From the NCBI GenBank assembly GCA_030248215.1, contig JASANG010000150.1, positions 124,001 through 188,000 of the forward strand: a DNA stretch of 64,000 bases. Reading direction: 5' to 3'. The DNA is from Enoplolaimus lenunculus (Eukaryota; Nematoda; Enoplea; Enoplida; Thoracostomopsidae). This document shows, piece after piece, positions 27,781 to 39,500 of this stretch; the stretch's first letter is position 1, and each line of letters opens with the position of its first letter. A program made the position numbers and the translations under genes. The notes below the pieces were generated by a model. The model was not told the DNA's origin and made no database searches. It saw only the letters and a program-made list of their open reading frames with translations.

Positions 27781-29248
27781 AATTTCGGGGATACCACTAT
27801 ACGGCATTAACACCCGAGTGACTAAGTTTGCCGACGACACTAATATTTTTCTAAGTAGGATTTCAGATATAAGTGTGGTTTTTGATGTTTTTGAAAAATT
27901 TCAAAAGGCCTCTGGCAGCCGACTAAAGGAAACTAAAACACAGATACTATTAATGGGCGATCTAAGGAACGCACTTGTACCCCATCAATATGCACGCTTT
28001 ATTGTTGAAAGAGTGAAAATTTATGGCTTTTGGTTTGATTCAAAGGGACCCGATGTTCCTGAAAATTGGATAAAGTGCTATGAAGCAATTGCAAGTCTTG
28101 AACAGCGAATACCGCCCCGAGGTATCTCTGTTTTTGGAAAAATCCATCTTGTTCACATATATTTTTTGTGTATGTTTAATTATTTGATAAAATTAGTAAC
28201 ACCCCCTGAGCAACTAGTGAAGGAAACTATAAATGTGGTTTATAAGTGGTTGTGGTACCCGTCCACCGCTAGTATTATTAGAAGGGATATCCTGTTTTTA
28301 CAACCTAGTCACGGCGGGATAAATTTCCCAAATATTTTTGTCAGACTGAAAGTGAATCGTTTAATGTTTTATATTCGAATATTAAGAGGTACCGAAGTTG
28401 TGAGTTGGAAGAGATGTTTCGAACATTTCTTTCGGCAAGTTCAGTTTTCGACTAAACGTCAACTGAGACGCATTGATGTACCGGAGTTATATAAAGAGAT
28501 ACGGATTGCAATGATTGAGTCATCTTTTAAAATGGATGGAAATTTTTGTTGGTTTTTTGGCGAAAAGTTATCCTTAAAAACAGTGTCGGCAAATAAATTG
28601 TATAAAATGTGGATACACGCTGTGTATAAGGGACTCATGCATCCTAAACATGTTTTTTGGCGAGACGAGCTAGGAGTTGAACCTATTTTTGTCGAGCGAT
28701 CATGGATATGGGCAAAAGCGAAATATGTTGACGGCTCTGCGCGAGACGTCCATTTTAGGTTAAGACACAAGTCATTGTATACTAATCACCGCACTAGTCA
28801 TTTTACAGATGGGACAAATATATGTTCGTTTTGTTATTTGGATGGAATTGAAGTGCGGGAGGATAATGTTCATGTGTTTATTTATTGTTTGCGGGCGCAA
28901 GAAATTAGTTTTTTCATTACTCCCGTTTTGCAACAGGTAGCTGGAGTAAATGAAATAACGATTTCGGATTTAATTTTGGGACGAAATATTCACGACCCAT
29001 TAAAGAGAATAGCTTTTAATTTCATCGTCCAACATGCACAATTGGCAATATGGAGTGCTCGATGTAAACTCGAGTTTAACAATGAAAATGTCTGTGTTGT
29101 TGATGTTTTTCAGGAAAATGTTTATAGAAATTTGTGCAAACTTAAGCTGTATCTAAAAGAAGAATGTTTTTTTAAGGTTTTTGGAACAATAACCCGACAG
29201 AATGATAGCATGCTGGGTTTTCGAATGTCTTTTTCTCAGCGTACCTGA
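27671..29248 (+). CDS. LINE (L1/Tx1-like) reverse transcriptase C-terminal fragment, intact ORF
   Basis: An uninterrupted 525-codon frame. Residues 1-38 are translated tandem repeat. LINE homology begins around residue 39 (GIPLYGINTRVTKFADDTNI) with the RT catalytic F53-A54-D55-D56 box. It runs through SGSRLKETKTQ, W-x-G-type thumb residues and FGKIHLVHIYFL to a C-terminal Cys/His motif (CSFC ... H ... C) as in L1/Tx1-clade ORF2 proteins. The N-terminal endonuclease and RT fingers (motifs before the FADD box) are absent, so it cannot be an active RT by itself. An AATAAA-like sequence (TTTAATAAAACC) follows near 29433. Either a 5'-truncated LINE inserted into the tandem array, or a fragment carried by the flanking inverted-repeat element. 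The open frame suggests a young insertion or selection. Confidence 0.8.
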   Translation: MKNLKNRKFESLNFPLAGRENVKRRFCLVNGKMENSRISGIPLYGINTRVTKFADDTNIFLSRISDISVVFDVFEKFQKASGSRLKETKTQILLMGDLRNALVPHQYARFIVERVKIYGFWFDSKGPDVPENWIKCYEAIASLEQRIPPRGISVFGKIHLVHIYFLCMFNYLIKLVTPPEQLVKETINVVYKWLWYPSTASIIRRDILFLQPSHGGINFPNIFVRLKVNRLMFYIRILRGTEVVSWKRCFEHFFRQVQFSTKRQLRRIDVPELYKEIRIAMIESSFKMDGNFCWFFGEKLSLKTVSANKLYKMWIHAVYKGLMHPKHVFWRDELGVEPIFVERSWIWAKAKYVDGSARDVHFRLRHKSLYTNHRTSHFTDGTNICSFCYLDGIEVREDNVHVFIYCLRAQEISFFITPVLQQVAGVNEITISDLILGRNIHDPLKRIAFNFIVQHAQLAIWSARCKLEFNNENVCVVDVFQENVYRNLCKLKLYLKEECFFKVFGTITRQNDSMLGFRMSFSQRT

Positions 29249-29871
29249 TTTGTAGTTTGTTTTGAAACTAGGTTTCTTGTGTGCTTTTTAACATATTTGC
29301 TCTGAATAATATCCTTGCAAGCAGAGTAGAATAATGGGTAATTTTCAAAGACCTTTGTTATGTTATGATAATATGTTGTTGCCTTCTTTGGTTTATATAA
29401 TTGCTTTCGTTGATGTAAATGTGGTTTATCCTTTTAATAAAACCCGGGGTGTTCGGCCAACGAGCGCTTCGGACTTAAACTTAAACAAATCGCATACGTT
29501 TTCTCTGGCTAGCAGGGAAGATCTAAATCCTACGTTTTGTTTGGAAACCAGAAAAATTGGAAAATTTAAACGTCTAGATTTTCCATTTGTTAGGAAAAAT
29601 CTGAAGCGAAAGCTTTGTTTCGAAAACGAGAAAAGTGAAAAATTCTAACTTTTCCCAGCCAAACGTGTGCTTGTGATTTTTCCTAGCGAAAACCAGCAGA
29701 GTTCCTAGCCGTCATACAGGAGTGGCTGCGCTGTACTCCTGGTCTTAAGTTTTCCACCTTGGAAACCAGGATGGTCTTAAGTTTTCCACCTTGGAAACCA
29801 GGAAGCCCCTGTGCTATAGATGAGCCAAAGTTTCGAACTCAGCTCTATTTGGTGCTGTAGTCATTTATGCA

Positions 29872-30022
29872 CACAATTTGGGATAATTCACATTTATGAA
29901 CTAATTAGGGCTTATGAATTCTGTCCGCTTACGGACTCTTATTAGGGATACGAAATGTTATTCATTTGGACTCAATATGGGGACCCCTCTTATTACCCCC
30001 TTCTATTCCGGTCACTACAGTA
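29872..30022 (-). repeat. GTAGTGACCCGAATAAG repeat copy, reverse orientation
   Basis: Ends TCCGGTCACTACAGTA, the reverse complement of the family's start, preceded by GGGGACCCCTCTTATTACCC and a TTATGCACACAATT block shared with 7256-7440. Confidence 0.55.
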
Positions 30023-30258
30023 ACATTCGCTGTTTGTACTGCAATATCATAATATTCGAAATATTGTCTATCAATATCGGGTCGTCCCACTGTACCGAGG
30101 TTGAAACTGTATTGCATTGATGTGTTCTGTGCGTATTATGGATTCATTTTTGATAGCCAATTTTGCTTCACCGCCATTAATAAAATTTGACTGTGGTATT
30201 TTTCACATTTGATTACTTCGTGCTAATTCGTCATTGTTCAAAATTCCAGTACGTAACT

Positions 30259-33200
30259 ATGTCGATGCGAAAAATTGCAAAAGCGAAAGCCAGGCCATAT
30301 AAAGAACGTAGCCAGCCAGAAGATCGAGCGAAGCTTGGTAGTTTGGAAAAGAAGAAAGATTACAAACTGCGTGCTGCCGATTATAATGTAACATTTTTTT
30401 ACTTCTACTGTGTGTTTTAAAATGCTAGCCTTAAACGCCAGTTGCATGTTAGATCTGCATCTGACGAAAATTCACCGTCTCTTCTCTAGTAGAAGTTTTG
30501 CCTAAGGTTGCAGCAAATTTGATATAAAAATTACGTTGTTGTGCTGTTCAGTGTATTTGTTTCTAGGGCAATTTTGAAAGCTTCAGTCACCGAAATTTTT
30601 CGAAAAGAAGACTCAAAAACCATTCTTAGATACTTTAACAGATGATTGTTAAAATTTGCAAGTTCAGCGTAAAGTTTATTGCCTAATTTCGTTTCGTCTT
30701 TGATTTTGGTAAAATTTTTGGTCCTCCAGCTTCGTTGCGTCACCGCCTTCGGCCGTGTAGTTCTGCTGTTTAACTCTGCCCACGGCAACTTGCTACACAC
30801 TGCGCTAGAAGTACGACTACGGTTTCCGTTGAAGCATATTAATGGCAACTTCACTTTCTGAAGGCCACAGCAACGGGCACTGTTGAGACTTGGGAGGGGG
30901 AAATTTTGAAATCTCATTTAGCATACAAACCTTACCAAGCAGGACATTTTTTGTGATATATACATTTGCAAATTGACACGTCGCCGTGGTCACAAATAAT
31001 TGTTAAAATGCCACTAAACTCTGATATTCTTCATGGTCCAATCTCAGTGGTGTAATTTAAAGGCTTATATCATCAATGTGTTTTAAATCTAAGTTTGGAT
31101 TTGCAAGTCTAAATTTAATAGTCCATACGAACAGTTTAGAATGCAGATCAAATACGAATCTAAGTGTAAAGTTCGTATGTCGCATGGTTTGTGCCATAAG
31201 TGCTGTTGTAAATTGTTTGGAAATGTTAATTTGAAGATTTAGCTGTTTATATTTACGGCAAGTTTTATTACAGGCGAAACGTGATCAATTGAAGCTGTTA
31301 CACAGAAAAGCGCTCGAGCGCAACCCTGACGAATTTTATTTCCATATGGTCAATTCGAAAATAGAGGTAAGATATTATGAAAACGTCACTTACTTATTAA
31401 TGACAGATAGTATAATGTTAAGCGTTTACTTAATTGCATACATATTTTGTTTCTTTACTTAGTGCACTGAGACGTCAAAGTCAGAGAATCATGCCCAATA
31501 CCAGTCAATATCAGCGTACAATCGAAGGTTTGGGTTTACCTCTGGCTCCGACAAAAAAATCGACTTACGGTTCCGGTTGTTGTCAAAAATTTCGGCAATT
31601 TCGATAGCGAAATTCACTGTATTTTTCTCAAAAGTTAAAACATGATTATTGAGATATGATGCTGGTGTGATTTTAGGATGGCTTTCATTTTGAAAAAGAG
31701 GAAGAAATTGATGAAGATAGTGAAATTCAAAAGGTGTTGCTCAAAAATAGTCAAGATCTGCGCTATTTAACATACAAGCTCAATATTGAAAAAAAGAAAA
31801 TTGAAAAACTTCAGGTTTGTACATCTTTGTCAAGTTGTGTAGGTCCTTGCAAGAACGATAATGCCAGAGCCAGCACTATAAGGCTATCAAAGCTTTTATG
31901 CATGCGTAAAGTAAATCATAGCGCATTGGTTATGATTTGCAAACCAGGAAAATTAAAGTATTTGACAAATGTTACTTGTTGATTGAGATTTTTAGAGATG
32001 CATTAAATTTCCATTTGCTTGACAACATGTCAAAGACTGATTATTTAGAAATTTGATAAAACACCGGTTTGAGGTCTCGTTTGTATACAAACTTGCCTTT
32101 GTTTCCCATTTTCAGTCCAGTCTACAACTTCTAGGATCGGGCAGTGAGCAACCGCCCAATAAACATACGATATTTGTTGATAGCGACAATGAGGCAGAAA
32201 CGTTTGATGTTGTAAAACATTTTGATACTCATCCAGCGATGCTAAATCGAACATTCAATCGACCAAAATTGTCAAAATTGTCAAGTATATGTGAGGTAAA
32301 ATTTTGAAATACTGCTTAGATTCTCCTGTATTAAGTATTTTAAATTTTAAAGTTTTTTTGACAAAACTTTTTCGTGGCAAAGGCCAAACGTTGACAAACA
32401 CACCCTGAGTATACGGCTTTGTCTTGTATTTGCTTAGCCTATACTATACATGAGTGAATCAATATATATTTGCTGTGAAATGTTTGGATAGTTTTGAAAT
32501 GTATGAAACAGTGCAATTCCGGAAGTCTGCTCGCGGTCCAGGGAGCGAATTGGCCTCCGGTTTTGCTGGCAGCAGAAATTGTGTGTAATTAGTGTAAAAA
32601 TGATGAAGATTTTCAAATTAAGTTTACGTTAGTTAATATTTACGAAGCTTGGGCAAATGTTTGTAAGCCGTATGGCAAACAGGTATTTGAACCGAAATTT
32701 GTGAGACATCCCGGTGGTAACGTAGACCTGGCATAACTCATTCTATGTGAGGTTTAGTCTCTACAGTGTTTTTCACTTTATATGCATGTCCTACTGAATT
32801 TCTCGGACATAATTTAAAGTCATGCGGGCATGCATATTAATTCTGTAAAGTTTATATTATATCACAATTACCTCAAAAGTTCAAGAAATTCAATTAGCTT
32901 AAACTTCGCACAACTCTATGAAACTTGACAATTCTTTATTTCCCAATATTAGGTAGAATTAATGACATGGTTATAAGTAACCCGTACGTGGATTTAAATC
33001 CAACGCGAAACAACGATGGATCTTTAATGTGTCGCCAACCAAAACGTGTTTTGAGACGTTTAGTATGCAAATGAAAAAATAGGTTCAGCGAATTTACCAC
33101 AATAACGATTTCTATTGCAGAGAGCACGCAATAACACGTCTCGGACTCAACGAACTATTTTGGCTTCTAATATTTGGTTAATAGTAGAATTAAACAAACT

Positions 33201-34396
33201 TGTGCACACACGCAACTTTCGTTTGATTTCGGTTCACGACAAAACGAACAGCGCTGATTTCTTTTTTGATAAAAATGGAAAGCACAATATGCATCCTAAC
33301 GAAGCCGGATCGTTGCAGCTTAAGTTGTGGTTACAGGTCAATCACTTGCGGCGTAAATGACTTGAAGTTGAATACACAGACAACGCTTTCTGTTCGCACT
33401 CAATGAAAATTTTAACTCAATTTAATGTTTCAAAACCTCAACTATACGAAGTTTTCAAAGCGCTATTTGTTTGTTCAAAGCAGTAATGAGGACAACGCTT
33501 TCTATTGAAACTCAATGAAAATTTTAACTCAACTTAATGTTTTAAAATCTTAACTATACAAAATTTTCAAAGCGCCAATATGTTTATTTAGGGCAGCAAT
33601 AACAAACTTCACTACGCCTGTGAGTGGGAACAAAATGGCAATTTACATTTTAGAATTTTAAAACAGCCCTAGTAATGGAATTGAGTGGGATTCGTTTTAA
33701 GGGTCGGCGAGTGTAGCAGGTCGACTCTAGGAAAGAATATTTTAAATCAAAAATGATATTTTCAATAAAAGATTTCTGGATGAAAATCTAAAAAAAGGAG
33801 AATGATGAATTTTTACGACTAGCAATAGTTTTCTTGAAAATCGGTACGTTAGTCTTAGTTTAGCAAATTTAAAATAGGCGACGTATTTTGGAATAACCGT
33901 CACATTTGGTGACATATGTATGTATGTGTTTTTGATCAATTTTTACAATTAACATTGGTTTTGTTTAAAAAACGCTACATCGGTTTTGGTTTAACAAACT
34001 TAATATTAACGATGCATTTTGACATAAGCGACATTTGATGGCAGTTTTTATAATTTAAACATATTAATTTATGGTTAATTGCAATCAGTAAGTTGAATTT
34101 GTTTCCCTTAATTTGCATTTGCTGAGTGATTTTTCCGCTTTTAGACGGAAATGACTAAATCTGAACTAAAACAAATTGACAAGGAACGCAAACGGCAGTA
34201 CAAAGAGCTTTTGAAGCGCGTCGAACGATATGAAGAGATGAAAGTTGCAGTTGCAAAGTTGAAAGTGAAACGAGATATTGCAGAAACTAAGCGACGCGGG
34301 CCGGCAGCGATAGCGGCTGGAGAACCTGTGAAGGTGAAAGCTGGAACTAAAACGCGAGCACCGGTATATAAATGGCCGTTGCAAAGAAGGAAATAA
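30259..34396 (+). CDS. UTP11: UTP11, SSU processome (U3 snoRNP) protein
   Basis: Exons 30259-30387, 31274-31366, 31677-31814, 32116-32295 and 34145-34396, all phase 0 and GT-AG, give 263 residues (human about 253). Diagnostic matches: [20 protein letters not shown] then [10 protein letters not shown] near the start, [50 protein letters not shown], and the basic C-terminal [23 protein letters not shown]11 is a nucleolar component of the small-subunit processome needed for 18S rRNA maturation. The start ATG is the first in frame; a second Met follows two codons later. Intron 4 holds a two-unit tandem repeat; intron 2 holds CCGG-rich remnants (about 31530-31650). SNRNP48 follows in the same orientation. 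Confidence 0.97.
33381..33600. repeat. two-unit tandem repeat, period about 112 bp
   Basis: CAACGCTTTCT...CTCAATGAAAATTTTAACTC recurs at 33381 and 33493, followed in both units by ACTATAC and TTTTCAAAGCGC. In UTP11 intron 4. Confidence 0.75.
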
Positions 34397-34582
34397 CGAA
34401 AACTGAACTAGATTGAATTGTTCATTGGAAAATAATAACGGTTGTTTGTGAAGACTTCGAGTGGTTTGTAGTCTTTAGCAAGAATATTGGCTGAAAAGTG
34501 TTTTGATTGGAAAATTTTTGTAGGCCTGAGAGCACGGCTGTTGGCAGTTCGCTGTTATGGTGGAGGTTATATATATTCATGG

Positions 34583-34942
34583 CAGGGTGCAACCGGAATT
34601 CCGGTTCCGGCATTTTTTCACCTTCCGGTTCCGGTAAATTCTTACCGGATTTAAAAATTCCGGTGTTATAATTTGGTCCTTTAAGAATCTCTTTTGAAAG
34701 CCACTTGTACTCAGAATATAAGCCGTTGATGGTGGATTTCCCTTCAGTCGACGACGAAAATCTAAAATACAACGAATAAAATAAAGACCTATGTTCGACT
34801 AAGGTTGTTTCACAAATAATAGAGCAAAAAAATACGATTAAAATGAAATTTTTGGTGAAATGCATTTTTCATTTTCCAGTTCCGGTTCCGGTAAAATTTT
34901 CAAATTCCGGTTCCGGTAAAATGTAATTCCGGTTGCACCCTG
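34583..34942. mobile_element. complete hAT-type MITE (CAGGGTGCAACCGG family) with perfect 8-bp duplication
   Basis: The best-preserved copy: begins CAGGGTGCAACCGGAATTCC and ends TCCGGTTGCACCCTG. It is flanked by ATTCATGG on both sides (34575-34582 and 34943-34950). Length 360 bp, with terminal GGTTCCGG words and no transposase. It lies about 190 bp beyond the UTP11 stop. Confidence 0.93.
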
Positions 34943-35672
34943 ATTCATGGTATGGCACAATCTTCATAAATCAATTTGTCATGGTATAATTCTTTCCGGT
35001 ATGCTGTTCCTGACACCAGTCATGGTATATTTTATCCTCTGTTGAATTCCTACCATTCGAACCGACATCTCAAACAGTTGTACGTTTTGTTTCAGAATAC
35101 CAACTTAGTAAAATTTGAATATTGCCTATCACTGCAAAGCTAATAAAATTTATTGCTACAGGAAGCCTACTTTTTCGTAAACGTCATTTTTTGCTCTCCA
35201 ACCTCAGTTCTGAAATTTTGTGACCTGAAACAAAAATAACGATTTTTATATAATAATAATAATAATAAGTTATTTAAAAAATTTTATTGTAAGAATGAAA
35301 AACATTGCCGAACGTTGTCAGATTTGGCTTTTGGATTCGGCTTTTTCTGAATCGAATCTGAATCCGAACCGCAAATTGTTGCCGAATCCGAATTTTTGTC
35401 GTCACCTTGGTCATAACGGTTTTCAGAAAAATCACTTGTTTCTAGTTTTAGCGAAATGAAAATTTCAAATTATACGCGTAATTCGAAAAATTCAGTTAAA
35501 AACCACCGTTTTCTTTTTGCGTGAAAATATAGGATTATTCTGTTTAAATCGAAATTCAACAAAATTCTCCAATATTGAACACCTAGCATTGCATTGAAAT
35601 TGCACACAACATTGAACACAAGTATAATATGCGTATATAATGTATATTACAAGTACAACAGTGTTGAATGTA
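34943..35672. other. intergenic stretch UTP11-SNRNP48
   Basis: No gene. A GAATCCGAA-rich repeat fragment lies at about 35325-35410, resembling the edges of hAT-type elements. Confidence 0.4.
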
Positions 35673-36358
35673 CACTGCAAAAAATGGTGAGTCATATGGA
35701 CTCTCTTTGAATAGGATTTTCCGGACTACGCAAACTGGACTCACCCGAGTCGTTAACTGAGTCAAATTTGACGCTGGCGGAGTCGAATTTGGCTCAATTT
35801 GTGTGGTACCGAAAAGCCTATTTCGGAAACAACGAACGCGCAGTGAAGACGATATGTTGGTTGGTTTGACTATGAATGTATATTGGGAATAGTAAAATTT
35901 TATTTGTACTGTGTTTTTTGGCTTCGCTTTATTGTTTTGTTAAAAGTAAGTCAGTACGTAGCTGCAGTTATTGATTTGTTCAAGTTATTGAACGGCCGTA
36001 TTTTCAACTTAACTAGCTTTTGTTTTCAAATTTTGTACAATTAATCTGTTTTGTTCCTGGGCGTGGAAATACTGTGGTGATTGAAGTTTTTGCGTCTTTG
36101 TTTATTCGTGTGATCGATGTTTATCTGTCTAAAATTTTTAACCTGGCTGGATGACTCAAAATGGCCAGCGGATGATTTTTGGGAGAATTCAGTTTGGAAG
36201 CGAAATACTCCGAAATAACCAGTTTCTTTCAAATCCGAGGTTGCTATTGCATTTATAATTGTCGTTTCGTTCTGAATTAGTCTGGTATGAAACTAGATGT
36301 CTGTGTTGTCCCGTAGAGCCTATTTCGGAGAGTCAATTTGACACCATTTTTTGCAGTG
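35673..36358. mobile_element. TA-flanked MITE copy split by ~490 bp of other sequence
   Basis: The left end CACTGCAAAAAATGGTGAG follows TA at 35671-35672; the matching right end CATTTTTTGCAGTG precedes TA at 36359-36360. The family is normally about 209 bp; here about 490 bp (roughly 35832-36318) of unrelated AT-rich DNA interrupts the right arm at GCCTATTTCGGA, which is present on both sides. Confidence 0.65.
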
Positions 36359-36525
36359 TACTCTGCCACCTGCACCATTTTTCGGTTTGACTAACCATTT
36401 GTAGAACAAGGGCACTGCTACTCGTCGTTTTAGTTTTTTTGTTCTAAATATCAGGACCGCTGTTAGTCCGGTACCAGTGGTTAGTTTTGGTAAAACCGCT
36501 TCGTATTTGTTGTGGAAAATTTATT

Positions 36526-39500
36526 ATGTATGATAATTCTGTCGAGAGACGGCGTCGAATTGTAGAAATCGAAAAATTTATAGAAACTGCTGAAGGTCGT
36601 CTGGATGAATTGCTGAAAAAATTCAATTGGAGCCGAGATGGTTTGGAAAATACTGCAAGTTCTTAACAGATGTTTCTGAATGCGTTTAGCAACTGTTACG
36701 AGTTTGATGATAAGGCTTGAATATATTAGATTCGCTAAACTGTGAATATGTTTGGAAAGTTATTGCTTATTGATTGTCAGGTTCAACAACATGTATTTGA
36801 GTTAAAGCTCCTAGTTACAATATCGGTTATAATCCAAAGTATAGGGCCCTTATTATCAAATATAGCAACCATCATCAGATAGCGATAGTTTTTCAAACTC
36901 ACGAATATCTGCAATTACAGACGACAAAATTCATACAGAAGTAGCGCAAATCAAACGCGAACAATGTGCTGAATTTTGAACCTAACCTTGTTATGGTTCC
37001 AAAGTTACAGGAGCTATCACCAAGTAGCGATATGAGCTACACACATTTGAGAATACGGGCTCAGAGTATAGTGAATTTGGTAGAAAATAGTTGCAATTCA
37101 TTGTATTTGTTTATTTAGAAATCATTGCAGTTGCAACGATGCTGCGTTGATCGAGAACACATAGTATCAAGTAAAAAATTGCAAGAACACGAATGGAAAT
37201 GCAGACTGCGCAGCGATGGGTATCTTCCAGACGAAATAGTAAGTTCGCTGTTTTGCATATGTAATTTTTTGTGTAAGCTACTTTTGCTATTGTTGCAATT
37301 TTAACAATTAGATGTTTGATTTGTTGTAATGCAAGTACGTTATTTACATAGGTATGGACAGCTTTCCAAACAGTAAGTGCGTTAATGTGGCACCTTTTAG
37401 TTCTCACGGAACCCTTACTATCAACTCCGTCGCATCTCTACGGTTGCAAGTTTATAATATATTGCCTTCTGGACTTTTCTTTGCTAGCGAGCATTTTTGT
37501 GCTATTTGTTTTACGTTTTTCCAATTAATGGTTGAAAGAACAGGCATCATAATTAACGGTACAACAAAATTATAGGTTTTAGGTTAGTTTGTAAGTTTTA
37601 TTACCTATTTGCTTTGCGTGTAATAATTATTTTTTTGTGTTCTGTCACTGGTCTTATATACATTAATTTTGTGAAGTATTATTTGCGTTTGTTGTTTCAG
37701 AAAGAGATTGTTGGAGCACCATCTTACAGTGCAACACCATCTTACATTGGCAAAGTTATAAGGATCAGTAAGATACATTAGTGTTTTACGGATTTATTAA
37801 ATATAATTTAAGTATCCTACGGAAATTTTTGGCGTGGTTCTGCCATAAAACGGCGAATTTTTCATCGGATGCTAAAAATGGTTTTAATGTGCTGATTTTC
37901 ATTTTGGATAGTGTATAAAGGTTAGTTTAATTGTAGTACCTGAAGACCTGAATTGCGATCACACACTACGGGCAAAGTTAAAGACTGATGGTGAAGGTAC
38001 GTTTAAATAGCTATTAACAATTCAAAAAGTACCTGACAAGGTACTAATTTTCTATAGCTTCAAGTTCGAGCATTGTTACACCGCTGTAAGTATGAAAGGT
38101 TATTATGTTGCACGTAATTTTAGAGTCAGATTTCTATCTAACTTCGTAAAATTATTCAATTTTGTTCTAAGGATGGTAGGTCAAATGAAAAAATTCATGT
38201 TCTTTTAGAAACACCTATTCCAATAAATATTGTCTGTTTTTGCTAACTTGAAATCAATGTCAAATGGGTGTCTAAATCGTTACTCTTGCTATGGTGGTCT
38301 TTAGTGAGGTAGTTACGTATTCGGTGAACTATTTCCGAGCCCCGCTGTGCATGTTAGGTTTGTCTTGAAACTTGGTTTCATTGATAGAAGAAGCCGAGAA
38401 AGTCCTTGTTGTATTCAGGTTTAATCAACTCTTCGTTTCAGACTTGTGGTGCAATGATTGGAGTTGCCGAGTGACTTAAAGTGTGATCCAGTGCTTTTTT
38501 CGGATGAATAATATCCTTTTGATTAGTTTATTAAAAGTTTTTGCCAGAGGCAGGTGACACCACATTGATGTTTGACCCTTTGCGAGAGATTATATACACT
38601 GCATGGGTTCGATTCTGATTCCCAAAACAAAACATCAGACTGTTTCGTGTAGTTGTATTATTTGCACCTGCAGACGTATGTGATCCAATTCTTACGTAGA
38701 CGCAAATGCATACGCGGTGTATTGACCGCAGACCCTCAAAACTGCTTGCGCAAGCTGTGTAATTTGAATCAAATTATAATGTTTATAAAAGCATTGACAT
38801 CAATCGAAGACGTAAGCGCACGCAGACGCAGACGCGCGCAGATATTATTAACCGCGGACACACGCACTTGGGTGCGACTGCCCGCGAAAACTGAACACTT
38901 AATATTTAACCGCATCTGTAGAAATAAATCTGGTTCATCAAAGATTCATTTAATCCAAAATGACACAGGAAAAATGTGTTTACATTATCAGTTTTATTAA
39001 AGCTCTATGCAGATCTAGGTTTTTCTGTTAAAAAAACCGAACTCAGAGTTTATTTTTTCTTCCAAAAAATAGCACATTCTTAATTTGGCATTTTACGACG
39101 CTAGTGACAAAATTAGTCAGATGCCTAAAATTCTTATTATCTTGTGTGTAATTTTAAATTTTAGTTTATGAACTATTTTGTTAGTTTATATTATGTTGTA
39201 GGATATGTTGTGTTTCCAAAAAGCCATCGAGCGTACAATCATACGTTTTCGCCGTATGAAAGATTGTTGTTGCATAATGTAGTTATCGCAAAGGCGAAGC
39301 AACAATTTCCTGATGTTTTCAGCGATAGCGGGGTTGATTTACCACAATTAACGCAAGGTAAATTTTCTTTTGAAAGTCAGTTTAGTGAGGGTACTTTCTA
39401 GAAAAATAATTGTTGTTTCGCGATTCATGCAAGATTACGTTGTCTAACTCTGTGTGTGTATGTATGGAATAGTTCCCGAACGAAAGCCAAAGTTTAAGAC

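Larger units (their letters stand above)
27130..29811 (+). mobile_element. composite element: long inverted ends, tandem repeats and a LINE RT fragment
   Basis: The first ~120 bases (CAGGGGTTTCC ... GACCAGGAGTGCTGTGCAGC ... CTCCTGTATGACG) return inverted at 29690-29811. The right end carries an extra 38-bp tandem copy of GTCTTAAGTTTTCCACCTTG. Next to both ends lie imperfect ~80-bp direct repeats (27225-27780 and 29500-29655), and between them a long ORF with LINE reverse transcriptase. Flanks resemble each other (GTATAGAG left, CTATAGAT two bases beyond the right end), a possible decayed 8-bp duplication. CAGGGG ends suggest hAT, but no transposase is present. Confidence 0.75.

Noticed and set aside
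33115-33360. 81-codon ORF as an extra UTP11 exon
   Set aside because: UTP11 is complete and in frame without it, and the sequence has no counterpart in the family.
38058-38085. 28-base exon in SNRNP48 with good flanking splice sites (CTATAG ... GTAAGT)
   Set aside because: Including it shifts the frame away from the clearly coding exon at 39202, whereas direct splicing 37996 to 39202 keeps phase 1.
38568-38640. Another tRNA-derived unit (GGGTTCGATTCTGATTC)
   Set aside because: B-box-like only; no A box at proper distance.
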